Positions 9,245 through 19,817 of a DNA stretch of 64,000 nucleotides are shown piece after piece. The notes beneath the pieces were generated by a model. It saw only the letters and a list, made by a program, of their open reading frames with translations. It made no database searches and was not told where the DNA came from. Where the stretch lies: positions 430,014 to 494,013 of the forward strand of contig NZ_BSEN01000001.1 of assembly GCF_027921845.1 (NCBI RefSeq), written 5' to 3'. This DNA is from Leifsonia poae (GTDB taxonomy: Bacteria; Actinomycetota; Actinomycetes; Actinomycetales; Microbacteriaceae). A program made the position numbers and the translations under genes. Within the stretch, counting starts at the first letter, position 1. Each line of letters begins with the position of its first letter.

Positions 9245-9589
9245 TCAGCTCGAGCCGAGCTGCGATCCGGCCCACGCGATTCCGGGTCGCGGGTCCTGCG
9301 AGGGAACCGGCTCGTCGAAGTGCGGGTTCTCCTTGCCGGGGAGACTCTGCTGGGCGATCGCGCGCCGGATGCGCGCCGCGAACACGATCGCGGTCACGCA
9401 CGCCGCGAGCAGCAGCGCCCCCGCGCCCACCAACAGCCACCCGGCATCGTCACCGGCCACCACGAGCACGACCCCGAACGGCCCGGCCAGCCACGCGCCG
9501 ACACCGGCGATCACGGCCAGCGTCACCAGCATCCCGACACGCCTCCTGATGCCGGCCACGCGCTCCAGCTCTGCCATGTGAACACTCAT
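9245..9589 (-). CDS. Small two-helix membrane protein
   Basis: A 114-residue protein with two hydrophobic helices (about residues 18-45 and 50-72) and a hydrophilic, proline-containing C-terminal tail (GKENPHFDEPVPSQD). ATG 9589 is preceded by AAAGGGGGTG. The gene is convergent with the amidase. No family recognised; such small two-helix proteins with a soluble tail are common in Microbacteriaceae. Function unknown. Confidence 0.65.
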   Translation of the reverse strand: MSVHMAELERVAGIRRRVGMLVTLAVIAGVGAWLAGPFGVVLVVAGDDAGWLLVGAGALLLAACVTAIVFAARIRRAIAQQSLPGKENPHFDEPVPSQDPRPGIAWAGSQLGSS

Positions 9590-9818
9590 CACGACACCCC
9601 CTTTGCCGAAGGGTACAGCCAGCAGAGTCGTCGGCGGAAGCACCAACGGCGGGCTCCAGCGAAGTCGGCACGCTCGCTATTCAGGGGCCACGTGGCGCAT
9701 CTGGCCGCGGTCGGGATTGACGCGTACGCGCACCGACTGGCACGATCGGATCCGGACCGCCGCCGTTTGTCATCCACGTCGGCGGCAGCATCGTGGACTG
9801 CGAGTTGGAGGGGCGCCC

Positions 9819-10235
9819 ATGACCTCCCGAACAGCGGCCCGAGTCCGGTACGGCGCCGGTGTCCGTCGACGCTTCGTCGCAGCGTTGGCCAGTACCGTCC
9901 TTCTCGGCGCCTTGGCCGCCTGTGCACCGTCGCCATCAAGCGGAGCGGTGATGGTGAGCTTCTCCGACGTGCACTCCACCGCCACCAACGAATTCATCAT
10001 CGCGCCAGCGCATCACAAGGCCATCCGGGTCACCCTGCGCGCCGGTTTCTACAGGACCTTCACCGTCCCGATGCACGTGAAGACCCGGATCACGATCGTC
10101 GACGGCTGCTCCACGGACTGGACGCCGACCGAGGACGAGCCCGAAATGCACGTCACCTTCAAAAACCCACGATTCGAGGGAGACACGCCCCGCTGCACCA
10201 TCAGCGACGGCACGATCAACGCGCCCCCGGAGTGA
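9819..10235 (+). CDS. Predicted lipoprotein of unknown function
   Basis: A 138-residue protein with a classic lipoprotein signal: basic N-terminus, hydrophobic run and lipobox LAAC with the acylated Cys at about 35. The mature part is about 100 residues, has two further cysteines (DGCSTD, PRCTI) that could form a disulfide, and looks beta-rich. GGAGGGG lies 6-7 bases before the ATG. The 229 bp upstream show no other gene. It would be anchored on the outer face of the membrane. No domain recognised. Confidence 0.72.
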   Translation: MTSRTAARVRYGAGVRRRFVAALASTVLLGALAACAPSPSSGAVMVSFSDVHSTATNEFIIAPAHHKAIRVTLRAGFYRTFTVPMHVKTRITIVDGCSTDWTPTEDEPEMHVTFKNPRFEGDTPRCTISDGTINAPPE

Positions 10236-10265
10236 GCGATGCGCCGGAGCGGCGGTCGCACAGAG

Positions 10266-10338
10266 AGCCGGCCACGGGACTCGAACCCGTAACCCCCGCT
10301 TTACAAGAGCGGTGCGCTACCAATTGCGCCAGGCCGGC
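10266..10338 (-). tRNA. tRNA-Thr (anticodon TGT)
   Basis: On the minus strand a complete 73-nt cloverleaf folds. The 7-bp acceptor is GCCGGCC/GGCCGGC. The D arm is GCGC-AATTGGTA-GCGC. The anticodon arm is CCGCT-CTTGTAA-AGCGG with anticodon TGT, and the T arm is ACGGG-TTCGAGT-CCCGT. The discriminator base is T and no CCA is encoded. It reads ACA (and probably other ACN) threonine codons. Confidence 0.95.
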
Positions 10339-10422
10339 CGGAGCGGGCGCGGCCCACTCGCGAGACCATCCTAGAGGACGGCCGGGGCCGCGACATCCGC
10401 GAAGACGCGCGCGGGACGGTGC

Positions 10423-11355
10423 CTACTTCTTCACCGTCGGCGTGGGCGTGGAGGTCTTTCCGGGGACGGGCGACGGCGTCGGTGTCGACGAGTACTGGTC
10501 GCCCTGCGCCTGCAGCACGAAGGCCTGGAAGTCGTCCGAGCTCTTCAGCGAGCCGGTGTACTGCTTGCCGTTCACGAGCACCAGCGGCGCCACCGTGAGC
10601 TGCTTCACCGACGAGTTGGGGATGGGCCCGGTGAGAGCCCGGTCGCTGGCCGAGGTCACCCAGTTCTTGTAGGTGCCGTCGTCGATGCAGCTGTCGATCG
10701 ACGAGAGCGAGGTCGCTCCCGTGTCGGCGACGCGCTTCTTCAGCTGAGCGTCGGTCAGACCCGCGCTCCCCTCCTCCGGCTGCTTGACGAAGAGGGCGTT
10801 GTTGAACGCCCAGAAGCTGTCGGGCGCGTAGTTCGCCACGCACGCGGCGGCGTTGGCCGCCCGGAGCGAGTACTTGGTTCCGGCCGAGTGGCTCGTGAGG
10901 ATGGCGATCGGGTGGAGCTCGACGGTCACCGCGCCGTTCTTGATCAGCGGCTCGAGCTGCTCGCCGTTCGTGCGCTGGAAGTCGCCGCAGAGGGCGCAGA
11001 GGTAGTCGGAGTACACCCGGATGCTCACGACACTGCCGCTGGGGTCGGGCGTCGACGCGATCGGCGACGCGTCGGCGGCCAGGGAGGGGGTCTGCTTCAC
11101 CTTGAGGCCGGAGCCGATCACGACGCCGTCGCTCGCCATGTTGGCGGGGCCGGGCACCGACGGCCGGATGGCGGTCACGATGATCACCGCGACGACAGCG
11201 ACGACGGCGAGCACGCCGACGACGATGCCGCCGGTCACGAAGACCCTGTTCCTGCGGTCTTTGCGCTGCTGCGTCGTGCGCAGCTGGAGAGCCTTCTCCC
11301 GCGCAGCTTCACGCCGTTCGTTCGCTGGGCGGCTGTCTTCGGGGCCGTCGGTCAT
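10423..11355 (-). CDS. Membrane-anchored DsbA-like thiol-disulfide oxidoreductase
   Basis: About 310 residues from ATG 11355, which has GGAG upstream; ATG 11376 is an alternative. A basic cytoplasmic N-terminus precedes one membrane helix (about 38-62). An extracellular DsbA/thioredoxin_4 domain follows, with the active-site motif CALC at 120-123 (YSDYLCALCGDFQ). A later cis-Pro-like region reads TVAPLVLVNGKQYTG. The C-terminus ends in a Thr/Pro-rich tail. It should oxidise or isomerise disulfides in secreted proteins. It is divergent from msmK, with about 300 bp between the two starts. Confidence 0.88.
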   Translation of the reverse strand: MTDGPEDSRPANERREAAREKALQLRTTQQRKDRRNRVFVTGGIVVGVLAVVAVVAVIIVTAIRPSVPGPANMASDGVVIGSGLKVKQTPSLAADASPIASTPDPSGSVVSIRVYSDYLCALCGDFQRTNGEQLEPLIKNGAVTVELHPIAILTSHSAGTKYSLRAANAAACVANYAPDSFWAFNNALFVKQPEEGSAGLTDAQLKKRVADTGATSLSSIDSCIDDGTYKNWVTSASDRALTGPIPNSSVKQLTVAPLVLVNGKQYTGSLKSSDDFQAFVLQAQGDQYSSTPTPSPVPGKTSTPTPTVKK

Positions 11356-11653
11356 GGATGTCACTCCGGGGGTCATTTCGTGGGCGCCGCGGGGGGAAGC
11401 GGCTCGGTGGTCGCGCACGGAGCTTCGTGCAGGCGCAACCGGACGATCGTATTTCGGCAGTCTGGGAATCACCCAGACGGTGGCTGAACGCCACCGGGCG
11501 GTTACCGAGCCGTGACCCGCGTACTGGTCACGGCGTCTTCGCCGATGACATACTATGGGGTCGTGGCACCGTCGCCCCAGGGCGACAGTTCCACCTACCC
11601 ATTCACAACGGATCGTCCGGCACGTACCTGCCGGTGAAGGAGTAAGAAAAACA

Positions 11654-12748
<1,095 letters not shown>

Positions 12749-12767
12749 GGTCGCACATCCGTTCCAT

Positions 12768-12803
12768 CACAGTGCCGCAGTCCTTCCGGGCTGCGGCACT
12801 GTG
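12768..12803 (+). terminator. Hairpin terminator after the MsmK-type ATPase gene
   Basis: A perfect 13-bp inverted repeat (CACAGTGCCGCAG ... CTGCGGCACTGTG) with a 10-nt loop, 19 bp after the stop codon. Only a weak T-rich tail follows, as usual in high-GC actinobacteria. Confidence 0.85.
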
Positions 12804-12863
12804 CTTCTCCCCGGCGGTTCTCCCGTTCATTCCGGCGGCCGCCGCATCCGATAGGTTTTCCTC

Positions 12864-14171
12864 ATGGCCGGCTCCCTGAACATCACCGCGGCGACCGTCG
12901 ATCCCGCCCTCCTCGACCTCCCCTGGAACATCCCGCTCGACGAGTGGTCGAACGAGCACATCGCGATCCTGCCCAAGGGCATCTCCCGCCACCTGGTGCG
13001 GTTCGCCAACATGTCCGGCTACGTCATCGCCATCAAAGAGACCACGGCCGAGATGGCCAAACGCGAGTACGAGATGCTGCGCACCCTGCAGCGGATGGAC
13101 ATCCCGTGCGTCGACCCCGTCGCGATCATCAACAACCGCGAAGACGAAGAGGGCACGCCGCTGAAGGCCGCCCTCGTCACGCGCCACCTCAAATTCTCGC
13201 TCCCTTATCGCGCGCTCTTCTCACAGACCCTGCGACCGGACACCGCGACCCGCCTCGTCGACGCGCTGGCCGTGCTGCTCGTCCGGCTGCACATCGTCGG
13301 CTTCTTCTGGGGCGACGTCTCGCTCTCGAACACGCTCTTCCGCCGCGACGCCGGTGCCTTCGCGGCCTACCTCGTGGATGCCGAGACGGGTCAGCTCTAT
13401 GACGGCGGCCTCTCGAACGGCCAGCGCGAGAACGACCTCGAGATCGCCCGCGTCAACATCGCCGGCGAGCTGATGGACCTCGAGGCCGGCGGCCGCGTCG
13501 ATGAGGCGCTCGACCCGATCAAGGTCTCGAACGGCATCGTCGCCGCCTATCGTTCGCTCTGGAAGGAGCTCACCGGCAGCGAGTCCTTCTCGTCGTCCGA
13601 GCGGTGGCGGATCAGCCAGCGCGTCGACCGGCTCAACGACCTGGGCTTCGACATCGAGGAACTGGCGATCAAGACCTCGGACCAGGGCACGACGGTGCGC
13701 ATCCAGCCGAAGGTCGTGGACGCCGGTCACCACCAGCGTCGCCTCCTGCGTCTCACGGGGCTGGACACCGGCGAGAACCAGGCACGACGCCTGCTCAACG
13801 ATCTCGACTCCTACTCGGCGACCCTCGGCAAGCAGGGTCTCGACGAAGAAGCCGCCGCCCACGAGTGGCTGATGCGCGTGTTCGAGCCGGTCGTGCGTGC
13901 CATCCCGACCGACCTCAAGGGAAAGCTCGAGCCGGCCGAGGTCTTCCACCAGCTGCTCGAGCACCGCTGGTTCATGTCGCAGGCCGAGGGTCGCGACGTG
14001 CCGCTCGCGGAGGCCCTCACCTCGTACATCAACGACATCCTGCGCCACCGTCGCGACGAGGCGACGGTGATCGAGCCCCCGACCGAGACCATCAGCATCC
14101 CGGTGCTCGCCTCGGAGCCGGGCACCGGCGCGACCGACGAAGACGACGACGACTGGCGCTCCAAGGTCTGA
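12864..14171 (+). CDS. DUF4032 protein with kinase-like catalytic core
   Basis: A 435-residue cytosolic protein of the actinobacterial DUF4032 family. The N-terminal 180 residues look like a lipopolysaccharide-kinase-type protein kinase fold. A Lys in VIAIKET (58) could bind phosphate. HIVGFFWGDVSLSN gives a catalytic-loop-like His143, Asp151 and Asn156, and LVDAE supplies a metal-binding-like Asp172. The C-terminal half carries the DUF4032-specific region and ends in an acidic tail. The substrate is not known. It stands alone, between the msmK terminator and the convergent rlmB gene. Confidence 0.82.
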   Translation: MAGSLNITAATVDPALLDLPWNIPLDEWSNEHIAILPKGISRHLVRFANMSGYVIAIKETTAEMAKREYEMLRTLQRMDIPCVDPVAIINNREDEEGTPLKAALVTRHLKFSLPYRALFSQTLRPDTATRLVDALAVLLVRLHIVGFFWGDVSLSNTLFRRDAGAFAAYLVDAETGQLYDGGLSNGQRENDLEIARVNIAGELMDLEAGGRVDEALDPIKVSNGIVAAYRSLWKELTGSESFSSSERWRISQRVDRLNDLGFDIEELAIKTSDQGTTVRIQPKVVDAGHHQRRLLRLTGLDTGENQARRLLNDLDSYSATLGKQGLDEEAAAHEWLMRVFEPVVRAIPTDLKGKLEPAEVFHQLLEHRWFMSQAEGRDVPLAEALTSYINDILRHRRDEATVIEPPTETISIPVLASEPGTGATDEDDDDWRSKV

Positions 14172-14207
14172 CCCGTCGCCGGCGGGCGACAGGTCAGACG
14201 TTTCCCG

Positions 14208-15257
14208 CTACTTCTGCGCCGCCTCCGCGCGCAGTTTCGCGATCTCGTAGAGCGTAACGCTCGTGGCGATGCCGGCGTTCAGCGACTCGGTTGTCGCGGT
14301 GATCGGGATCGACACGATGGCGTCGCAGGTCTCGGTGACCAGGCGCGACAGGCCTTTGCCCTCGCTCCCGACGACGACCACCACGGGCCGGTCGGCGAAC
14401 GAGAGCCCCGGCAGCGACACGTCGCCGCCGCCGTCGAGACCGAGCACGAAGACCCCGGCCTCCTTGAACGCCTTGAGCGTCTGCGTGAGGTTCGACGCCA
14501 TCGCGACGGGGGTGCGAGCAGCCGCACCGGCGGAGGTCTTCCACGCCGATGCGGTCATGCCGACCGAGCGACGCTGCGGCACGATGACACCCTGACCGCC
14601 GAACGCGGCCGTCGACCGGATGATCGCCCCGAGGTTGCGCGGGTCGGTGATGCCGTCCAGCGCGACGAACAGCGGGGTCTGGCCGGATCGCAGGGTCTTC
14701 TCGAGCAGGTCGGTCGGGTGCGCGTACTCGTACGGCGGCACCTTCAGGGCCACGCCCTGGTGCACCGCGTCGCGGCCGGCGAGGCGGTCGAGTTCCGGCC
14801 GCATCACCTCGAGGATCGGGATGCCCTTGCCGGTCGCGATCGACAGGATCTCCTTGACCCGGTCGTCCGTCTCGATGCGCGCCGCTATGTAGAGGTTCGT
14901 GCTCGGGATGTTCGCGCGCAGGGCCTCGACCACCGAGTTGCGACCGGTCACGATCTCGCTCTCGTCGCCGCTCTTCGACCGACGGGCAGCACCCGACGCA
15001 CCACGGGGAGCGGTGTCACCGCGGCCGCCGCGCTGCGACTGACCGGACTGGCCCGGCTTGCCCCGGCCGCCAGCCGCTGCGTAGCGCTCGCGCGCCGCCT
15101 TCGCCTTGCCGGCGGGGTGGTACGGGCGATCCTCGGCCTTCGGGGTCGGCTTCTTGCCTTCCAGCGCCTGACGGCCTTGACCGCCGGACCCGACCTGCGG
15201 GCCCTTCCTGCTCTTGCGCACCGCTCCGGCGCGGGGCTTTCCACCCGAGTTCTTCAT
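14208..15257 (-). CDS. rlmB: 23S rRNA (guanosine-2'-O-)-methyltransferase RlmB
   Basis: A 349-residue SpoU/TrmH methyltransferase. The first ~95 residues are a disordered Lys/Arg/Gly-rich extension common in actinobacterial RlmB. A SpoU substrate-binding domain follows (about 100-175), then the knotted catalytic domain. Its three motifs are present: [16 protein letters not shown] and [15 protein letters not shown]. It should methylate the ribose of a guanosine in the 23S rRNA peptidyl-transferase region. Its ATG overlaps the cysS stop (ATGA), making it the last gene of the carD-ispDF-cysS-rlmB run. Confidence 0.92.
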   Translation of the reverse strand: MKNSGGKPRAGAVRKSRKGPQVGSGGQGRQALEGKKPTPKAEDRPYHPAGKAKAARERYAAAGGRGKPGQSGQSQRGGRGDTAPRGASGAARRSKSGDESEIVTGRNSVVEALRANIPSTNLYIAARIETDDRVKEILSIATGKGIPILEVMRPELDRLAGRDAVHQGVALKVPPYEYAHPTDLLEKTLRSGQTPLFVALDGITDPRNLGAIIRSTAAFGGQGVIVPQRRSVGMTASAWKTSAGAAARTPVAMASNLTQTLKAFKEAGVFVLGLDGGGDVSLPGLSFADRPVVVVVGSEGKGLSRLVTETCDAIVSIPITATTESLNAGIATSVTLYEIAKLRAEAAQK

Positions 15258-16687
15258 TGTTCAATGCTCCAATGCGACCCCGTGGGGGTGTCTTCGATGG
15301 TGATTCCCGCGCTCGTCAGTTCGTCGCGGATACGGTCTGCTGCGGCGAAGTCGCGATTCGCCCTCGCGGCCTGCCGGTCGGCGAGGAGCCGATCGACCAA
15401 TTGTGCCAGGGCGGCGTCGGCTGCGGACGATCCCGCCGAACTCCATTGCGGTGACAACGGATTGATGCCGAGGACCTCCGTCATCGCGAGCGCCTGCCCG
15501 CGTGCCGTGGCCGCAGCTTCCAAGTCTTCCGCATCCAGCGCCGCGTTTCCTGTGCGTACGGTGTCGTGCAGCACCGCGAGGGCCTGCGGGATGGCCAGAT
15601 CGTCGTCCATCGCCTCGGCGAACGCGGCGGGCACGACCTCGACACCGCTCCCGGCGAACCGGGTCGACGCGAGGCGCCGGTCGACGCGCTCGAAGAATCC
15701 GGCGATCCGGTCGAGGGCCGCCTCGGCCTCGAGGAGCGAGCCGTCGTGGAAGTCGATCGTCGACCGGTAGTGCGCCGAGCCCAGGTAGTACCGCACCACG
15801 AGCGGCCGGGCGGCGCCGAGCAGGTCGGCGGCGTACACGGAGTTGCCGAGCGACTTGCTCATCTTCTGACCGTTGACGTTCACGAGTCCGTTGTGCACCC
15901 AGTAGCGCGCGAACGCGTCGCCGGCAGCCGTCGACTGGGCGATCTCGTTCTCGTGATGCGGGAAGCGCAGGTCGAGCCCGCCGCCGTGGATGTCGAACTC
16001 GGCGCCGAGATAACGGCGCGACATCGCGGAGCACTCGATGTGCCAGCCGGGACGACCGTCGCCCCAGGGCGACGGGAACGACGCGGACGCCGGCTCGTCG
16101 TTCTTGCGGCCCTTCCAGAGGGCGAAGTCGCGCGGGTCACGCTTGTCGCGTGGATCGGCGTCGGCCGCCGCTTCCATATTGTCGATGCTCTGACGCGTGA
16201 GTTCACCGTACGCCGGCCAGCTCTTCACGTCGAAGTACACGTCGCCGGAGCCGTCGGCGGCGGCATAGGCGTGCCCGCGGTCGATGAGGCGCGCGATGAT
16301 CTCCTGCATCTGCGGGATGCTCGCGGTCGCGCGGGGCTCGTAGGTCGGCGGCTGCACGCCGAGTGCCGTGTACCCGGCCGTGAATTCGAGTTCGAACCGG
16401 TAGGCGAGGGCCCACCACTCCTCGGAGCCGCCCTCGGCCTGGGCGGCCGCGGCGTTCACGAGGATTTTGTCGTCGATGTCGGTGACGTTGCGCACGAGGG
16501 TGACGGCATAGCCGCGGTAGTTCAGCCAGCGCCTCAGCTGGTCGTAGACCAGTGCGGAACGCAGGTGCCCGATGTGCGGGGACGACTGCACGGTCGGGCC
16601 GCAGACGTAGATGCCTACTTCACCGTCGCGAATCGGGATGAAGTCGCGAAGGGCGCCGGCCTTCGTGTCGTAGAGTCGCACAGTCAC
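15254..16687 (-). CDS. cysS: Cysteinyl-tRNA synthetase
   Basis: A class I tRNA synthetase of about 477 residues. The HIGH motif is in [10 protein letters not shown] and the KMSKS motif in [11 protein letters not shown]. The zinc-site Cys and His residues are in YVCGPTV, HIECSAM and [11 protein letters not shown]. It charges tRNA-Cys. The start is uncertain: GTG 16687, TTG 16693 and GTG 16681 are all in frame and none has a strong ribosome binding site; I chose GTG 16687. It could in principle be the paralogue MshC, but the full C-terminal region and the ispDF-cysS-rlmB context point to CysS. Confidence 0.93.
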   Translation of the reverse strand: MTVRLYDTKAGALRDFIPIRDGEVGIYVCGPTVQSSPHIGHLRSALVYDQLRRWLNYRGYAVTLVRNVTDIDDKILVNAAAAQAEGGSEEWWALAYRFELEFTAGYTALGVQPPTYEPRATASIPQMQEIIARLIDRGHAYAAADGSGDVYFDVKSWPAYGELTRQSIDNMEAAADADPRDKRDPRDFALWKGRKNDEPASASFPSPWGDGRPGWHIECSAMSRRYLGAEFDIHGGGLDLRFPHHENEIAQSTAAGDAFARYWVHNGLVNVNGQKMSKSLGNSVYAADLLGAARPLVVRYYLGSAHYRSTIDFHDGSLLEAEAALDRIAGFFERVDRRLASTRFAGSGVEVVPAAFAEAMDDDLAIPQALAVLHDTVRTGNAALDAEDLEAAATARGQALAMTEVLGINPLSPQWSSAGSSAADAALAQLVDRLLADRQAARANRDFAAADRIRDELTSAGITIEDTPTGSHWSIEQ

Positions 16688-16729
16688 GCCCAATAGCCTA
16701 CGGGACCGCCACCCGCCGGTTACGGCGGG

Positions 16730-17890
16730 TCAGCCGCGGGGGCTCTGCAGCAGCAGGGCCGTCGCGATGGCCGTCACGCCTTCGCCGCGGCCGGTGAAGC
16801 CGAGGCCGTCCGTCGTCGTCGCGCTCACCGTCACCGGCGCGCCGAGTACACCGGAGAGCACCGCCTCCGCCTCCGCGCGACGCGGCGAGAACCGAGGACT
16901 GTTGCCGATCAGCTGCACGGAGACGTTCCCGATCCGGAACCCGGCCGACTCGACGAGCCGTCGTGTCTCGCTCAGGAAGACTTCTCCCCGCGCCCCGTCG
17001 AACTGCGGGTCGCTCGTGCCGAAGACGCCCCCGATGTCGCCGAGCGCGGCGGCCGAGAGCAGGGCGTCCGTGATCGCGTGCGCAACGGCATCCCCGTCGC
17101 TGTGGCCCGCGAGCCCCACCTCACCCGGCCAGTGCAGCCCGGCGAGCCAGAGCTCGGCGGAGGGGTCGAAGCCGTGCGTGTCGGTCCCCAGGCCGATGCG
17201 CGGCAGCGGGGTCGACGGCGCGTCGAGGAGTTCCTGCGCGCGCCGCAGGTCCCACGGGGTGGTGATCTTGAAGGCGAGGGCGTCGCCCGGTACCACCGAC
17301 ACCGGATGCCCGGCCGCAGCGACCAGCGCAGCGTCATCGGTCTCGTCGGAGGTCGCGGCGGCATACGCGGCGTCGAGGTCGGCGCGGGGGAAGGCCTGCG
17401 GGGTCTGCACGGCGGAGAGCACCGAGCGGTCAACCGTCTCGTGGATCTCGCCGTCGGAGCCGACGCGCTTGATCGTGTCGCTCACCGGCAGGCCGGGGAT
17501 CACCCCGTGCCCGTGATGGTCGACGTCGCGCACCACCGCATCGAACAGCGACGACGGCGTGAGGGCGCGGGCCGCATCGTGCACGAGCACCACCTCGACG
17601 GTGGCGCTGAGCGCGGCGAGCCCCGCCGCGACGGAGCGCTGGCGGGTCGCACCGCCGGGCACGACCGTCACCGCAGCGCCGAACGACGCGTCGGCGAGAC
17701 TGCGCGCCTCGGCGACCAGTTCGGCGGGCGCGACGACGATCACCTCGGGGCGCTCGCGCATACCGGCGACGGCATGCAGCGAGCGCTCGAGCAGCGTGGA
17801 CCCGGCGAGGGTGACGAACGCCTTCGGAAGTTCCGCGCCGAGGCGCGTTCCATTACCGGCGGCGACGACCACCACCGCGACCCGGGCCAC
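16730..17890 (-). CDS. ispDF: Bifunctional IspD-IspF enzyme of the MEP isoprenoid pathway
   Basis: A 386-residue fusion. Residues 1-225 are IspD (MEP cytidylyltransferase), with the nucleotide loop [16 protein letters not shown] near residues 10-25. Residues 229-386 are IspF (MECDP synthase), with metal ligands Asp237 and His239 in GTDTHGF and His271 in AVAHAI; the spacing exactly matches the single-domain enzyme. The two non-consecutive steps of the MEP pathway are thus covalently linked, as in several actinobacteria and alphaproteobacteria. GTG start, 11 bp after carD, so probably co-transcribed with it. Confidence 0.95.
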   Translation of the reverse strand: MARVAVVVVAAGNGTRLGAELPKAFVTLAGSTLLERSLHAVAGMRERPEVIVVAPAELVAEARSLADASFGAAVTVVPGGATRQRSVAAGLAALSATVEVVLVHDAARALTPSSLFDAVVRDVDHHGHGVIPGLPVSDTIKRVGSDGEIHETVDRSVLSAVQTPQAFPRADLDAAYAAATSDETDDAALVAAAGHPVSVVPGDALAFKITTPWDLRRAQELLDAPSTPLPRIGLGTDTHGFDPSAELWLAGLHWPGEVGLAGHSDGDAVAHAITDALLSAAALGDIGGVFGTSDPQFDGARGEVFLSETRRLVESAGFRIGNVSVQLIGNSPRFSPRRAEAEAVLSGVLGAPVTVSATTTDGLGFTGRGEGVTAIATALLLQSPRG

Positions 17891-17901
17891 GGACGCGACG
17901 C

Positions 17902-18384
17902 CTAGGAGGCGAGAACCTCGTCGAGCAGGCTGGAGGCCTTCTCGTCGTCGGTCTTCTCGGCCAGGGCGAGCTCGGAGATGAGGATCTGACGTGCCTTGGC
18001 GAGCATGCGCTTCTCGCCGGCCGACAGGCCGCGGTCCTGATCACGACGCCAGAGGTCGCGGACGACCTCGGAGACCTTGATCACATCGCCGGAGGCGAGC
18101 TTCTCGAGGTTCGCCTTGTAGCGGCGCGACCAGTTGGTGGGCTCCTCGGTGAACGGAGCTCGCAGCACCTCGAACACGCGGTCGAGGCCCTCCTTGCCGA
18201 TCACATCGCGAACGCCGACCAGGTCGACGTTCTCTGCAGGGACCTCGATCGTGAGGTCTCCCTGCGTCACATTGAGCTTGAGGTAGAGCTTCTCTTCACC
18301 CTTGATGATTCGTTTCTTGACTTCGGTGATCGTTGCGGCCCCGTGATGCGGGTAAACGACGGTTTCGCCAACCTCGAAAAGCAT
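17902..18384 (-). CDS. carD: CarD-family RNA polymerase-binding transcription factor
   Basis: A 160-residue protein. The N-terminal Tudor-like RNA-polymerase-interacting domain is visible in [19 protein letters not shown]. The C-terminal helical DNA-binding region contains [17 protein letters not shown] and VVRDLWRRD. CarD stabilises the open promoter complex, especially at rRNA promoters. The start ATG 18384 is the one matching family length. It leads the carD-ispDF-cysS-rlmB run. A possible -10 (TATCCT on the minus strand, 18411-18416) lies just upstream. Confidence 0.95.
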   Translation of the reverse strand: MLFEVGETVVYPHHGAATITEVKKRIIKGEEKLYLKLNVTQGDLTIEVPAENVDLVGVRDVIGKEGLDRVFEVLRAPFTEEPTNWSRRYKANLEKLASGDVIKVSEVVRDLWRRDQDRGLSAGEKRMLAKARQILISELALAEKTDDEKASSLLDEVLAS

Positions 18385-18546
18385 AGATTGATGTCCCTTC
18401 AGCAACTACTAGGATACCACACGAGGCACGTGCTAAGGTTCGCCCTCACGCGCCTGAGCGCCCGCACGCATACGGTAAACTCGAATCGCATTCCGCTTCT
18501 CTCACGGCCTTCTCATGGCCGGCGGAAACGATCTGGAGGGTCATCA

Positions 18547-19050
18547 GTGAAAGCTCGTGTCGTGGCATCCGTCGTCCTCGCTCTGGCGGTCGCCTTCGGA
18601 ACCGCAGGTTGTGGTTTCATCGCCCCGCAGGCCACCACGAAGCACTACGACGCCAGCGACGGAGTGAGCGGCAACGTCGGCCAGATAGACGTGCGCAACG
18701 CCATCATCGTCACCGACACCAAGGGCGGCGACGTGGGCAACCTCGTCATGACCCTGGTCAACAACGACACCAAGAGCCACCGTGTGGCCGTCCAGGCCGG
18801 CGACTCCTCCGCTGCCTCCGTGTACGTCACCGTTCAGCCGGGCGAGGTCAAGCAGGTGGGCAGCAAGCCGGAGGCCGCCACCGGAAACGTCTTCCTCAGC
18901 AACTTCACCTCGATCCCGGGCAGCCTGTACCCGGTGTACTTTCAGTACGCCGACGAGACCGGCGTCCAGCTCAAGGTGCCCGTGCTCGACGGGCAGCTCC
19001 CCGAGTACAGCGCTCTCGTCCCCCCGGCGATCCTGCCCGCTCAGGGCTGA
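18547..19050 (+). CDS. LpqE-like lipoprotein
   Basis: A 167-residue predicted lipoprotein starting at GTG 18547, with GGAGGG 8 bases upstream. The signal peptide ends at lipobox GTAGC (Cys22). The mature part is a beta-rich domain (VRNAIIVTD, GNLVMTLVNND, VQPGEVKQVG) of the copper-chaperone-like/LpqE type. Its place, divergent from carD, matches mycobacterial lpqE. The start-to-start gap of 162 bp must hold both promoters. Function not established. Confidence 0.78.
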   Translation: MKARVVASVVLALAVAFGTAGCGFIAPQATTKHYDASDGVSGNVGQIDVRNAIIVTDTKGGDVGNLVMTLVNNDTKSHRVAVQAGDSSAASVYVTVQPGEVKQVGSKPEAATGNVFLSNFTSIPGSLYPVYFQYADETGVQLKVPVLDGQLPEYSALVPPAILPAQG

Positions 19051-19066
19051 GCCCCACCGACAGCAG

Positions 19067-19098
19067 AAGGGCCGGTACCCCGTGGGGTACCGGCCCTT
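19067..19098. terminator. Bidirectional hairpin between lpqE-like gene and regX3
   Basis: A 15-bp perfect inverted repeat, AAGGGCCGGTACCCC with its complement, separated by 2 nt and bounded by AA and TT. It lies between convergent genes (stops at 19050 and 19134) and can serve both strands. Confidence 0.85.
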
Positions 19099-19133
19099 TC
19101 GCGTTCCGTGTCACTCCTACGGCGTTCCGAACG

Positions 19134-19817
19134 TCACGCGTTGAAGCGGTACCCCAGTCCACGTACCGTGACCAGCATGCTCGGGTCGGACGGGCTCGCC
19201 TCGATGCGCGAGCGGATGCGCTTGATGTGCACATCGAGCGTCTTGGTGTCGCCGAAGTAGTCGCTCCCCCACACCCGGTCGATGAGCTGACCGCGGGTCA
19301 GCACACGGCCGGCGTTGCGCAGCAGCAGCTCGAGCAGCTCGAATTCCTTGAGCGGCATGGAGATCTCGGCGCCGTTCACGGCCACCGTGTGGCGGTCGAC
19401 GTCCATCTTGACTGTGCCGGCCTCGAGGACGCTGTCGTCCTCCATCTCCTCCGACTCCACCCGGCGCCGCATCACGGCCCGGATGCGCGCCAGCAGCTCG
19501 CGCGACGAGTACGGCTTGGTCACGTAGTCGTCGGCGCCGAGCTCGAGGCCGACCACGATGTCGACCTCGGAGTCCTTGGCCGTCAGCATGATGATCGGCA
19601 CCGACGACCGGGTGCGGATCTCGCGGCACACCTCGGTTCCCGGGATGCCGGGGAGCATCAGGTCGAGCAGGATGAGGTCGGTGCCGCCCTTGTCGAACTC
19701 GGCGATGGCGGTCGGTCCGTCCTCGGCCACCGTCACTTCGAAGCCTTCGCGCTTGAGCAGGTAGGCGAGCGGTTCGCTGAGGGATGCCTCATCCTCGACG
19801 AGCAGGATCGATGTCAC
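19134..19817 (-). CDS. regX3: Phosphate-regulon response regulator RegX3/PhoP-like
   Basis: A 227-residue OmpR-type response regulator. The receiver has the acidic pocket Glu8-Asp9-Glu10 (LLVEDE), the phosphoacceptor Asp52 (LILLDLMLPG) and Lys101 (DYVTKPYS). A winged-helix DNA-binding domain follows (KEFELLELLLRNAGRVLTRG, TLDVHIKRIRSRIE, VRGLGYRF). GTG 19817 overlaps the kinase stop (GTGA) and has TAGGAGAA upstream. The senX3-regX3/phoU arrangement identifies it as the phosphate-starvation regulator. Confidence 0.92.
   Translation of the reverse strand: MTSILLVEDEASLSEPLAYLLKREGFEVTVAEDGPTAIAEFDKGGTDLILLDLMLPGIPGTEVCREIRTRSSVPIIMLTAKDSEVDIVVGLELGADDYVTKPYSSRELLARIRAVMRRRVESEEMEDDSVLEAGTVKMDVDRHTVAVNGAEISMPLKEFELLELLLRNAGRVLTRGQLIDRVWGSDYFGDTKTLDVHIKRIRSRIEASPSDPSMLVTVRGLGYRFNA

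Noticed and set aside
15254-15264. Frameshift between cysS and rlmB
   Set aside because: The overlap is the normal ATGA stop/start coupling; both proteins are complete.
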